Shown here: in pieces, positions 6,840 through 15,652 of the stretch
Layout: every line of letters begins with the position of its first letter
Numbering within the stretch: position 1 is the first letter of the stretch
Assembly (NCBI GenBank): GCA_031547595.1
Contig: JAVBRU010000029.1
Location: 46,795 to 110,794 of the forward strand
Length of the DNA: 64,000 bases
From: JAVBRU01 sp031547595
GTDB taxonomy: Bacteria > Bacillota > Clostridia > Christensenellales > Aristaeellaceae
Direction: 5' to 3'
The notes under the pieces: model-generated
Told to the model about the DNA's origin: nothing
Databases searched by the model: none
What the model saw: the letters and a program-made list of their open reading frames with translations, nothing else
Made by a program: the position numbers and the translations under genes

Positions 6840-9711
6840 AGCTTTTTTGCGGTTCCTTACCGTGCAGTCCATTGCGGGCGGCGTGCTGATTCTGGTCATG
6901 CTGGCGCTGCGGAAATTCCTGGGCCACAAAATGTCCCAACGGTGGCTGTATGCGCTGTGGCTGATTGTCGCTCTTCGGCTGTTTGTGCCGCTGGAGCTGC
7001 CCACATTTCTGTCTTTTCAGGCGGATAACGCAATCCCTGTGCAGCAGGCACATGTGGTGACAGACATAGCATCTGCTGACGCTGCAACGGTAAACGATAT
7101 TTCTTTACTCAGCCAAACGCAGCCCATTGAACGGACTATTACAGATCATTCCATATCTGAACAAGCAGCAGAGAATACCATACCTCCCCTGCAAACCACT
7201 GCTACGCGCCCCGCTCTCTCCCTTCCTCAGGCCCTGGTGCTGGTGTGGTGCGCGGGCGCGGCAGCGATGGCCGCCTACACGCACTATGTCAACCTCCGCT
7301 GGCGCAAGCGGGTTTTCCAAAACGCTATGCCGCTTCGCACCGCGCTGCCCCTGCCCGTGTGGATTTCGGATGTACCCTCCCCCTGCCTCATAGGCACCTT
7401 CAAGCCCGTGGTCGTTCTCAACAAACAAGCCGCACAACCAGAAAATCTGCCCTTTGCCCTGGCGCATGAATGGGGGCATTATCGCGGCCTCGATCATGTA
7501 TGGAACCTGCTGCGCAGCCTCTTGCTTACGCTGTTCTGGTTTCATCCGCTGGTATGGGTGGCAGTGCGTTTGAGCAAAAAAGACTGTGAACGCGCCTGTG
7601 ACGAGCGGGTGATCCGTATGCTGGGCACGGAAAAATCTATTCCCTATGCGCGCACGCTGATTGCGCTGGTTTCCCCTGTGCAGGCATTCGGTTCGGCCAG
7701 CTTTATGGCCACAAACCTCAAAGACATGAAGCAGCGGGTGCTGCTGGTGGCAGACCGGAGGCATGCCAAGCGCTGGGCGTGCGCGCTCTTTGCCGCCATC
7801 CTTGTGCTGACCTCAGTTGCAAGCTTTGCCACCGGCACGGCGGGGATGCGGGAAATCGAGCTGCCGCGCTCCTTCACAAGCACCCCGGCGTACTACCCCA
7901 CCGCCAGCGGCCTGTGGCTGGCCGTCGACGGCTGCCTGTATAAGCAAAACAGCGACAACACCTATGTGGAGATCGCGCAGGTGGCGTCCGCTTCCCTCTT
8001 GGCGGCGGACAGCCAGGCCGTGTATATCCTGGATACCCAGCAAAACCAAATCCTGATGCTGAATACCGATGGCAAGCAGCAAAAGGCCTGGGCACTGCCA
8101 AGTGAACTGACCCACCTCAAAATCGAAGTGGCCGGAAACAAGCTGGCGCTGCTGTGCGGCCTGGCCGCCAACTGGGATGAATACCGGCAATATACCGAAG
8201 CGAAGCTGTACCTGTTAAACAAGCAGGACGGCGCACTGACCGAAGTAAAAATCGGCAACGTGGTGGACATTTGCGCCGATGGCAGCGGCAACCTGCTGAC
8301 AGTGCACATGCCAACGCCGGGCCTTGTAGACAGCGTGATCAGCCGCCTCAACCCGCAAAACCTGTCCACCTCGTTTGTTACAGACACTTATTATAATGCG
8401 TCTATCACGGCCGAGCCTGGCGCTATCTATATACTGACCAGCACCACCCTGAGCTGCTATGATGAAAAAACGGGGATTACCACCCAGCTCATGAAGGGGG
8501 CCGGTGTTTTGACCTCGATGACGACCATAAACGGCGTGCTCTACGCCTGGAACCGGGCGGAGAAGCGTCTGGTGGCCATGGATGTGAGCACCAACCGCAC
8601 AGCGGGCAAGACGGTTCTGACCCTCATCAATCAGCCAGCCTTCGCCTACCAAACCTTTGAGAGCGCCAGGGAAGCCTTCGTGCTGCGCCATCCCGATGTG
8701 GAAGTGCAATTGATCGAAATGGGAGACCAGCAGATGTTCACCGGCCTCATGGCGGGCGACGCCGATATCGACATCGTGTCCGCACCCTCCGGGAAAATTC
8801 GGGAGATGGGGCGGGCGGGCGCTTTGGCATCGCTGAGCGATTCCCCTGTTATGATGAACGCCCTCGGCCTGGCCGATTGGCTGCCCTTCGAAACGCTGTA
8901 TTCTGAAAATGGCAAGCTCTATGGCCTCCCCGCTATTATTATGTATAATTTTTGGTCGGTGGATGCGGATCTTTCGCAGCAAACAGGCTTTGCCATGCCC
9001 GCCTATCCCTACACCTGGCAGGATGTTTACGAGGCCGCCCTCGCTGCGGGCATCGGCCAGCCGGGCAAGCCCGTGCTGCTCTACGACCGCACCGCCAATC
9101 CCTATGTGATTGCCTACTATACACTGGCTGAAGGGCAGCGCCAGGGCAAGGTGAACTTTGACACCCCCGGCTTCCGCGCGGACATGGCCGCCTACAAGAA
9201 GATGGTGGAGCAGGGCATAATCTCGCTAAGCGCTAACGATGGCAGCGTCCCCGCCCTCATCCAAACCTTTGGGGATATCTCGGATCATAGCTTCCCCAGC
9301 CCAACCGTGAATGGCAAGGATACCGCCCTTGTGAACAGCTATGGCTACTGCGTCAACAACCGCTCCGCAAACCGGGAGCTTGCGCTCGAACTGCTGGCGG
9401 AGATTGCAAAGCCCGAACACCAGTATAAGAGCAACTACGGCCATCAGGAGACCATGATGCTGATGGATGTGTCCGGTTACGACCCGACATTATACCAGAA
9501 CCCGCTGGGTCTCGCGCGCTACACCCAGCATGTGGAGGATATGCGGCAGTTTGCGGGCAACAACTGGGTGACCTGGAACCCCATGCTACACCCTGTGCGT
9601 GTTCTTGAAAACTCCGGGGAGGCGTTTGACCGCTATCTGGCCGGCAGCATTTCTCTGGATGAGGTGATCCGCATCCTGCAAGCCCGGGCAGACCTGATCC
9701 AGTACGAGTAA
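6832..9711 (+). CDS. BlaR1-type M56 membrane metalloprotease fused to an extracellular solute-binding domain
   Basis: A 959-residue protein; ATG 6832 (after GGGGGCGG) fits better than an upstream start at 6784 inside blaI. Domains in order: residues 1-60 two membrane helices; about 135-165 a third; about 165-300 the M56 protease domain with zinc motif HEWGH at 212-216 and a downstream CERACDE stretch that supplies the third ligand; about 313-335 the last membrane helix; about 345-590 a repetitive beta-propeller-like region (ADSQAVYILDTQQNQ and similar); about 595-955 a family-1 sugar solute-binding fold. In ordinary BlaR1 the extracellular domain is a penicillin sensor; here it is replaced by a propeller plus a binding protein. 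Two sugar-type permeases follow within 7 nt, so the binding domain may both sense and deliver the ligand. Confidence 0.85.
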   Translation: MSEAFLRFLTVQSIAGGVLILVMLALRKFLGHKMSQRWLYALWLIVALRLFVPLELPTFLSFQADNAIPVQQAHVVTDIASADAATVNDISLLSQTQPIERTITDHSISEQAAENTIPPLQTTATRPALSLPQALVLVWCAGAAAMAAYTHYVNLRWRKRVFQNAMPLRTALPLPVWISDVPSPCLIGTFKPVVVLNKQAAQPENLPFALAHEWGHYRGLDHVWNLLRSLLLTLFWFHPLVWVAVRLSKKDCERACDERVIRMLGTEKSIPYARTLIALVSPVQAFGSASFMATNLKDMKQRVLLVADRRHAKRWACALFAAILVLTSVASFATGTAGMREIELPRSFTSTPAYYPTASGLWLAVDGCLYKQNSDNTYVEIAQVASASLLAADSQAVYILDTQQNQILMLNTDGKQQKAWALPSELTHLKIEVAGNKLALLCGLAANWDEYRQYTEAKLYLLNKQDGALTEVKIGNVVDICADGSGNLLTVHMPTPGLVDSVISRLNPQNLSTSFVTDTYYNASITAEPGAIYILTSTTLSCYDEKTGITTQLMKGAGVLTSMTTINGVLYAWNRAEKRLVAMDVSTNRTAGKTVLTLINQPAFAYQTFESAREAFVLRHPDVEVQLIEMGDQQMFTGLMAGDADIDIVSAPSGKIREMGRAGALASLSDSPVMMNALGLADWLPFETLYSENGKLYGLPAIIMYNFWSVDADLSQQTGFAMPAYPYTWQDVYEAALAAGIGQPGKPVLLYDRTANPYVIAYYTLAEGQRQGKVNFDTPGFRADMAAYKKMVEQGIISLSANDGSVPALIQTFGDISDHSFPSPTVNGKDTALVNSYGYCVNNRSANRELALELLAEIAKPEHQYKSNYGHQETMMLMDVSGYDPTLYQNPLGLARYTQHVEDMRQFAGNNWVTWNPMLHPVRVLENSGEAFDRYLAGSISLDEVIRILQARADLIQYE

Positions 9712-9717
9712 CAACCC

Positions 9718-10494
9718 ATGAAAAAAATGAAGATGATGTGGGGCATGGCCGCCCTTCCCTTTGTTGTTGGCTTCTTGCTGTTCTACATCCTGCCCTTTGC
9801 TTCCTCTATGCGGTTTTCGCTGATAGAGAGCACGTTTTCAAGCCAGTTTGTGGGCCTTCAAAACTATGCGGCTGTGCTTACCAATTCCTATTATCGGCTT
9901 GCGCTGATGAACACGTTGCGGCTGATTGCGCTTGGCGTGCCCGCTGTTGTGGGCAGCGCGCTGATCCTGGCGCTGATCGCATCGCGCCTCGGAGAGCGGT
10001 ATGCGCTCGCACGGGCAGGGATGATCCTGCCCCTGCTGCTGCCCAGCGCGGCTGTGGTACCGGCGTTTGCCAAGCTCTCCGCGCAGCATATCGCCCTGCC
10101 CGTATACGCTATGTATGTGTGGAAGAACGCCGGGTTTTTGATGCTGCTGCTCATAGCCGCACTGTCCTCCCTGCCGCGGGAGGTGGACGAGGCGGCGGCG
10201 CTGGACGGCGCTGCGGGTGTCTACAAAATCCTGTATATAACGCTCCCGCAGTTGTTCCCCGCCCTGTTTTTCACCTGCATACTGGGCGTGGCCTACAACC
10301 TGCGCATTTTTAAGGAGACGTACCTCCTGTACGGCGCGTATCCCGATACCTCGCTGTACCTGATGCAGCACTACATGAACAATCACTTCAACAAAATGAA
10401 CTATCAAAACCTCACCAGCGCCGCCATGATCTTTGCCGCGCTCGTGTTTCTCTTCATCTTTTGCGCCTATAAGGCAGAAAGAAGGATGGAATGA
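9718..10494 (+). CDS. Sugar-type ABC permease (MalF/UgpA-like) of the BlaI-M56 operon
   Basis: A 258-residue integral membrane protein with six predicted helices. The EAA loop is EVDEAAALDGAAGVYKILYITLP, matching the binding-protein-dependent transport consensus, so it should contact an ATPase. It is at the short end for MalF-type permeases. It starts 6 nt after the stop of the M56-SBP fusion, with no clear ribosome site, implying coupled translation, and overlaps the next permease by 4 nt. No ATPase gene lies in the operon, so a shared one is expected. What it moves is unknown. Confidence 0.85.
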   Translation: MKKMKMMWGMAALPFVVGFLLFYILPFASSMRFSLIESTFSSQFVGLQNYAAVLTNSYYRLALMNTLRLIALGVPAVVGSALILALIASRLGERYALARAGMILPLLLPSAAVVPAFAKLSAQHIALPVYAMYVWKNAGFLMLLLIAALSSLPREVDEAAALDGAAGVYKILYITLPQLFPALFFTCILGVAYNLRIFKETYLLYGAYPDTSLYLMQHYMNNHFNKMNYQNLTSAAMIFAALVFLFIFCAYKAERRME

Positions 10495-11309
10495 AAAAAC
10501 GGTATGCAGCCGCCTGTGTTTTTGTGATAGCGGCGGCACTGTTCTTGCTGCCCCTGCTGATCATGCTGTGCACCTCCTTGATGGGCGCTGAAGAAGTGGC
10601 CGTAGTGGCCAAGGCGAACGCGCCGCTGCGCCTGATCCCCTACCGCGTGACCTTGGAGGGATATTTTGAGCTATTATTTGCTTCTCAGACCTATCTGGCC
10701 ACCTTCTGGAACTCCGTGCTGATCGCGCTATCCGTCACCGCTGGGCAGGCGGCAGTAGCGCTGATTGTGGCGTTTGTGCTGTGCAAGATACGGTTCCATT
10801 TCTCCGGCGTGCTGTTTTTGCTGTATGTGGTGGCGGCGCTGATGCCCTTTCAGGTGACGCTATTGCCAAACTATATACTGGCAAAGAGCCTGAAGATATA
10901 CAACAGTTGGTGGGCGCTGATATTGCCCGGCGTGTTTGCGCCCTGTGGCGTGTTCCTGCTGCACCAGTTTATCAAAGGCGTGCCGGACGACATGGTGGAG
11001 GCCGCGATGCTGGAAACAAGCTCACTGCCGCGCATGCTGCTATCCATCATCGCCCCGGCAGCCAAGCCCGGCATATTGTGTGTGATGGTGCTGGCGTTCT
11101 CGGAGGCATGGAACATGGTGGAGCAGCCGCTGATTTTGCTGAAAGATGCGTGGCGCTATCCGCTATCGTTGGCGCTGAACACGCTGAAGGACGGCGGCAT
11201 GGGGGTGCTGTACCCCGGCGCGGTACTGTTTATGCTGCCCACGGTGCTGATCTATTTCTTGTTTGAGGATGAGCTGATCAGGGGCCTGTCCATAAGGGGT
11301 TTAATATGA
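10491..11309 (+). CDS. Sugar-type ABC permease (MalG/UgpE-like) of the BlaI-M56 operon
   Basis: A 272-residue membrane protein with about six helices. The EAA loop is EAAMLETSSLPRMLLSIIAP: the EAA and the closing I..P are kept but the conserved glycine is replaced by threonine or serine, so its fit to an ATPase may be altered. The start overlaps the previous stop (ATGA), and its own stop overlaps the adaptor gene start. With the preceding permease it would form a heterodimeric channel served by the fused binding domain. Confidence 0.83.
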   Translation: MKKRYAAACVFVIAAALFLLPLLIMLCTSLMGAEEVAVVAKANAPLRLIPYRVTLEGYFELLFASQTYLATFWNSVLIALSVTAGQAAVALIVAFVLCKIRFHFSGVLFLLYVVAALMPFQVTLLPNYILAKSLKIYNSWWALILPGVFAPCGVFLLHQFIKGVPDDMVEAAMLETSSLPRMLLSIIAPAAKPGILCVMVLAFSEAWNMVEQPLILLKDAWRYPLSLALNTLKDGGMGVLYPGAVLFMLPTVLIYFLFEDELIRGLSIRGLI

Positions 11310-12421
11310 AGAAGAAACGCACACTGCGCATTGCCGGGGTATTCCTGGCGGTTATGCTGCTGCTCACTTTTTTCTCCCGCACGATTTATCGCGGAATGCT
11401 GCCGCAGGTGGAGGTGGCCACCGCCCGCTCCGGCATGCTGACCATGACCTACACGGCCACGGAATTTCAAATCTCCTCCGACGCCAGCATCAGCGTTGAA
11501 ATCCCCTTTGTTTTATCCCGCGCACTGACCGTAAGCAAAGTATTTGCCGCGCCCTGTCAAGCCGTTTCTATGGGCGATGCGCTGCTTTCCTTCCATGCTG
11601 CAGACGGAGAATTGCTGCTTTTCGAAGTACAAAAAGCGTGCATCAACGCCACCACCGCGCTGACGCTTTGGCAAAAGGAATACAACGAGAAAGTAACGGA
11701 GCTGAATACAGCGCTGACCAAAGCCACCCGCAAATCAGAACAGGAAAAGCTGCAAGCAGACATTGATCTTCTGGGCTCCGGTATCATGAACGGCACACAG
11801 GGTTCCTTGCTGGCAACAGAGGAAGCGCAGTGTCGGGCGCTGGTAGCTGCGCTGCAGGCCCTTCAAAACCAAAGCTGGCGCATACTATCTCCTTGCGATG
11901 GCACCATCGAAACATTGAATTTCTCTGCCGGGGATGCCTATAACGGGTTGGCCGCGCTGCTATCCATATGCCCCACGGGCAGCCCGTACCGTGTTGCCTG
12001 CCTGTGGAAGGACGCCCCGGAGCTTAATCTATATAGCTACACCATCACGGCAACCGGCCTGAATGCGGGCGAGCTGCGTGCGGTTTCTCTGCGTCAAACA
12101 GAAAAAGACACCTGGGTGGTCTTTGAGCTTGCGGACGGCATGCAGGCGGCCTCCGCCACCCTCACCGCCACCTCGCCCTACTACACCACTTTAGTGCCAA
12201 ACAGCGCCCTTACAAACGACAAGCTCTATGTGCTCAAAACCAAAACCGGCGCATGGGGACAGGCTGAGTATTATGTCGAAAGCGCGACCCTCGTGCTGGG
12301 CGCAACTGATCAGCAGTATACTGCCGTGTTATCCGGCCTGTCTCCCCGCGACGCCTTTATTGTCGATTCGAATAAACCTTTACAGGACGGCTGCGCGGTA
12401 TTGCTGGCGGGCTATGATTGA
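11306..12421 (+). CDS. HlyD-like membrane fusion / efflux adaptor protein
   Basis: A 371-residue protein with one N-terminal membrane anchor (about residues 6-25). A beta-barrel/lipoyl-like half (about 30-110) is followed by a coiled-coil hairpin (about 105-190, rich in Ala, Glu, Lys and Gln), the second lipoyl half (SPCDGTIETLNFSAGD) and a C-terminal beta-barrel with VLSGLSPRDAFIV, the pattern of export adaptor proteins. It is the last gene of the BlaI-M56-SBP-permease operon, overlapping the upstream stop by 4 nt. An export adaptor beside importer-type permeases is odd, since the two normally belong to opposite transport directions. Its 3' end overlaps the convergent kamA-like gene by 10 nt. 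Confidence 0.78.
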   Translation: MKKKRTLRIAGVFLAVMLLLTFFSRTIYRGMLPQVEVATARSGMLTMTYTATEFQISSDASISVEIPFVLSRALTVSKVFAAPCQAVSMGDALLSFHAADGELLLFEVQKACINATTALTLWQKEYNEKVTELNTALTKATRKSEQEKLQADIDLLGSGIMNGTQGSLLATEEAQCRALVAALQALQNQSWRILSPCDGTIETLNFSAGDAYNGLAALLSICPTGSPYRVACLWKDAPELNLYSYTITATGLNAGELRAVSLRQTEKDTWVVFELADGMQAASATLTATSPYYTTLVPNSALTNDKLYVLKTKTGAWGQAEYYVESATLVLGATDQQYTAVLSGLSPRDAFIVDSNKPLQDGCAVLLAGYD

Positions 12422-13524
12422 GGAATATCCTCAAGCCAGCAGTCGTCCCCGTTCAGCCGCAGCGTGAACACCCGGCCATGATCCTCCGGGGACTTGGCCT
12501 GGGCATACTTGAACACCATCTCTCCAGAGGGCAACAGGCCCAGGATTTCGATCTTGCCCGTCGGGTGAGACATCGCATAGCGGAAACACTTGCCAAGGCC
12601 GTTCAGCTGCGCCTTGGCCTGCTCTATGATGTGAATGCCTTGTAATAACGGCACCTGAAATTGCGATTTGACAGCCACCACCGGACGGCACTGGAATACA
12701 TAATAGGGACTCACCCCTGCTCGCGTCAGGCCCTTCAACAAGGCCACCAGGGCGTCGGGATTGACATTAACGCCTTTTAATAGCACGGTCTGGTTCGTCA
12801 TCACCGCGCCGGGAGCGCGAAGCGCGTGGATGGCTTCCGTTGCCTCCTCCGTTAGCTCCCGCGGGTGATTAAACTGCATCACGATCACCAGTTGTTTTTT
12901 CTGGTTGTATTTCTTCAGCACGGCCAGCAGCCGCTCGTCCCCCGTCACACGCTGCGGAAACACCACAGGCGTGCGCGTGCCAAATCGGATGGCGTCCAAA
13001 TGCGGGATACCGCACAGCGCTTCCAGGTATTTCTCGATCAGCGATGTGCTGTTCAAAAACGCATCGCCGCCCGATATCAACACATTGGATATCTCGGTGT
13101 GCTCTTTGATATAACCAAAGATTTGGTCAAATTGCCGCGCAATCTCCTTTTGCGTGGCACCCACCATGCGCTTGCGAAAGCAATGACGGCAATACATGGC
13201 GCATGCACTGGTGGATAATATCAGCGCCGTGGGGCCATATTTGTGCTGCAGGCCGGTGATGACGGTGTTGTCCGTCTCTCCGCTGGTATCCTCCAGCCCT
13301 GTCAAATCCATGGGCTCCCCGGATGGAATACACTGCGCGCGGATGGGGTCGTCAGGGTCGTTTTCATCAATCAGCGAGGCATAATACCGCGTGATCGACA
13401 TGGGATATTTCGCAATTTTCTGCTCCAGAATATGACGCTCCACCGCCGTCATTTGCGTCTGGTACGTCAAGGGAAGGCCCTCCAGGTCTGTGATGTTATA
13501 CTTCAAATCTTGCTGCCAGCTCAT
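12412..13524 (-). CDS. KamA-family radical SAM aminomutase
   Basis: A 370-residue protein. The start is the ATG at 13524 (MSWQQDLKYNI), 7 nt after GGAGG; earlier in-frame ATGs have no ribosome site. The radical-SAM cluster motif CxxxCxxC is C108-AMY-C112-RH-C115. The C-terminal SHPTGKIEILGL segment carries the likely PLP-binding lysine of KamA proteins, in a shorter context than the PGGGGK of classical lysine 2,3-aminomutase. The family moves amino groups on lysine or glutamate using SAM and PLP; which substrate is used here cannot be told. Monocistronic, reading away from a divergent promoter shared with a GNAT gene. Confidence 0.88.
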   Translation of the reverse strand: MSWQQDLKYNITDLEGLPLTYQTQMTAVERHILEQKIAKYPMSITRYYASLIDENDPDDPIRAQCIPSGEPMDLTGLEDTSGETDNTVITGLQHKYGPTALILSTSACAMYCRHCFRKRMVGATQKEIARQFDQIFGYIKEHTEISNVLISGGDAFLNSTSLIEKYLEALCGIPHLDAIRFGTRTPVVFPQRVTGDERLLAVLKKYNQKKQLVIVMQFNHPRELTEEATEAIHALRAPGAVMTNQTVLLKGVNVNPDALVALLKGLTRAGVSPYYVFQCRPVVAVKSQFQVPLLQGIHIIEQAKAQLNGLGKCFRYAMSHPTGKIEILGLLPSGEMVFKYAQAKSPEDHGRVFTLRLNGDDCWLEDIPQS

Positions 13525-13636
13525 CCATGTACCTCCGATCCTCATTTTTGTTGGGGCAGTTGTTTGGGGTACCTTATTCAATTGTCTGTGTGGATAAGAT
13601 TGATGGGTTTAGGAGTTTTTCCCATAATCACTTCGT

Positions 13637-13703
13637 ATTCTAGCATAAAAAAAGCGTGTTTGTCAACCCCACACTTGACAAACATCGCTTCTGCCGTTAA
13701 TAT
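13637..13703. promoter_or_regulatory. Back-to-back divergent promoters (KamA gene and GNAT gene)
   Basis: Minus strand: TTGACA at 13661-13666 and TAGAAT at 13637-13642, 18-bp spacer, reading into the KamA gene. Plus strand: TTGACA at 13675-13680 and TAATAT at 13698-13703, 17-bp spacer, reading into the GNAT gene. The two -35 boxes face each other as TTTGTCAA-N8-TTGACAAA, so polymerase can probably occupy only one at a time. Confidence 0.72.
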
Positions 13704-13736
13704 AAACCAATTCCACATACGAAAGCAGGGATTTTG

Positions 13737-14234
13737 ATGGTCATTGCCGCCGCAAAACCGTCCGATGTCAGCCGCATTATGCAGCTGATCGACGAGGCCA
13801 AGGAGTTTTTGAAAAAAAGTGGCGTAGACCAGTGGCAGGACGGTTATCCGAGCCTTGCCATCATCACGCAGGACATCGCAGCGGGCAGCGGTTATGTGAT
13901 TTGGGATCAGGAGACCATCATAGGCTATGCCTGTATTTCCTTTGACGGCGAAGCCGCCTACGATACCATTGACGGCGCATGGCTGAGCATACAGCCCTAT
14001 GCGGTGGTGCACCGCCTAGCGGTGGACAGCAGCCGCAAAGGGCAGGGGCTGGCCTCCAGGCTTTTGCAATACGCCGAGGAGCTGTGCGCGCAGCGCGGCA
14101 TCCACAGCATCAAAATCGATACCGACCAGCGCAATGAAGTGATGAAGCACCTGCTGCCCAAAAACGGCTACACCTTTTGCGGGGATGTCACCTTCGAAGG
14201 CAGCCCCAAGATCGCTTACGAAAAGCTGCTGTAA
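13737..14234 (+). CDS. GNAT-family N-acetyltransferase
   Basis: A 165-residue cytoplasmic protein from ATG 13737 (a TTG one codon earlier is unlikely). The acetyl-CoA-binding motif A is V-H-R-L-A-V-D-S-S-R-K-G-Q-G-L-A at about residues 100-115 (R/QxxGxG/A form, RKGQGLA), followed by the second helix and an IDTDQRNEVM strand. The start MVIAAAKPSDVSRIMQLIDEA is the usual GNAT first strand and helix. Acceptor unknown. It converges with the methyltransferase gene, with 7 nt between stops. Confidence 0.87.
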   Translation: MVIAAAKPSDVSRIMQLIDEAKEFLKKSGVDQWQDGYPSLAIITQDIAAGSGYVIWDQETIIGYACISFDGEAAYDTIDGAWLSIQPYAVVHRLAVDSSRKGQGLASRLLQYAEELCAQRGIHSIKIDTDQRNEVMKHLLPKNGYTFCGDVTFEGSPKIAYEKLL

Positions 14235-14241
14235 CGGTCTT

Positions 14242-14892
14242 TTATTTGATAGCAGTGAATATGCCGGTGTTCTCCCATTGCCGCACCTGCCGAACCTGTT
14301 GGAACCCCGCCGTGCGCAGTAGTCGCATTTCTGTTGCTGCTGTAAACGGCGTGTCGTAATGATAAAACTGATTCGGGCTCAAACCCTGTTCTGCCCGCAA
14401 GCGAAGCAGTTCCGATTGGAAGAACTGCTCCTGCTCCGGGGTTTGGCAGGTGTAATCACCCTGTAAAAACACCACGCCCACTGCCAGCGCATGGTATATT
14501 TTTTGATACAGAAAAAGCTTCTCCTGCTCGTTCCAATGGTGCAGCGAGTAGGTGGACAGCGCCATATCGTATGCTTCGCCAAAGGGCACCTCAAAATACG
14601 AGCCGCAAATCAGTTGCATGCTGCGGCCCGGGAACTTGTTTTGCAGCTGCCGCAGCATCTCGCCGGACACATCCACACCCGTCACCTGCGCATCCGGATA
14701 CCGGGCGTACAGGCGCTGCAGCTCCAGGCCGGTGCCGCAGCCCAAATCCAGCACACGCGGGCGCGCGCCGGTCAGGCTCATCTGGTTCCCGATCTCCGTG
14801 TAAAATTCGTCCAGCTGCAAATCGACCAGCATATGGTCGTCATATGTTTCTGCCCGCGTGTCAAAAAAATCACGCATAACTTCCAATGACAT
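14242..14892 (-). CDS. Class I SAM-dependent methyltransferase
   Basis: A 216-residue protein; ATG 14892 follows GGAGGAGTAAAGAAT. The SAM-binding motif I is VLDLGCGTGLE (residues 47-57), then VTGVDVSGEML (motif II acidic residue) and a YDMALSTYSLHHW motif typical of methyltransferase-11/25 enzymes. Substrate unknown. It is probably co-transcribed with the GNAT gene 5 nt upstream. Confidence 0.9.
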   Translation of the reverse strand: MSLEVMRDFFDTRAETYDDHMLVDLQLDEFYTEIGNQMSLTGARPRVLDLGCGTGLELQRLYARYPDAQVTGVDVSGEMLRQLQNKFPGRSMQLICGSYFEVPFGEAYDMALSTYSLHHWNEQEKLFLYQKIYHALAVGVVFLQGDYTCQTPEQEQFFQSELLRLRAEQGLSPNQFYHYDTPFTAATEMRLLRTAGFQQVRQVRQWENTGIFTAIK

Positions 14893-14897
14893 ATTCT

Positions 14898-15359
14898 TTA
14901 CTCCTCCGTTTGTATGGTATACACCCTGGTGGGCCCGTCAAACTCGCTTTCCTCCATGCCAAAGAACTGCCAACCGTATTTTTCATAGTACCCCACATGG
15001 TCGGTACACAGATACACGGTATCAAAGCCGAGCTTTCGCGCCTCGTCCCGCCCGTGCGCCAACAGCTTGCCGCCGTAGGCATGGCCACGCTGCGCCTCAT
15101 CAATGTGCACAGCGCACAGCCAGGGTTTCATATCCTTGCGCACCATAAAGTCGTTCTCAATCAGGCCGTAGCTGCCGATGATCTCGCCCTCCAACAGCAT
15201 CACATACCAGCGCGGCACAGGCTGCGCAGTGTGTATGGCATCCGTCAAAGATGCCTCGTAAATCGCGCGGTCAATCCCCCACTTCGCACTCAAATAATCC
15301 ACTGCGCGTGCGTAGTAGGCAGGATTGTCCCGGATGGCTACGATTGTGCATTCACTCAT
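14898..15359 (-). CDS. GNAT-family N-acetyltransferase
   Basis: A 153-residue protein. Motif A reads CAVHIDEAQRGHAYGGKLL (about residues 82-100), the acetyl-CoA site in the Q/RxxGxA form. A preceding IGSYGLIEND strand and the C-terminal YEKYGWQFFG element (aromatic hook seen in many GNATs) complete the fold. It lies 5 nt upstream of the methyltransferase gene on the same strand, so the two probably form an operon. Acceptor unknown. Confidence 0.88.
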   Translation of the reverse strand: MSECTIVAIRDNPAYYARAVDYLSAKWGIDRAIYEASLTDAIHTAQPVPRWYVMLLEGEIIGSYGLIENDFMVRKDMKPWLCAVHIDEAQRGHAYGGKLLAHGRDEARKLGFDTVYLCTDHVGYYEKYGWQFFGMEESEFDGPTRVYTIQTEE

Positions 15360-15652
15360 TTTCTATCTCTCCTATTCATAAAAAACCCTCTTCCGCCAGT
15401 TCATGCTCTGTGGAAAAGGATAAGCAAACAAAACGCCTCATGGCAGTTCAACTTGCATCATCCAAATCCCAACAAAACAAAAGCCCGACGTTGTTGCCTG
15501 GTAGTGCCCCCTGTTCTGTTTGGAAAATGGATGATTAAATCATGCTGCCACCTCAATCATAAGAATATGCTTATTATAGCACAAAATCCCGTGTTATCAA
15601 GTATATAGCTGCTCCCCTTGGAGATAATCTATCCGTAAGGAGGGATTTCTCC

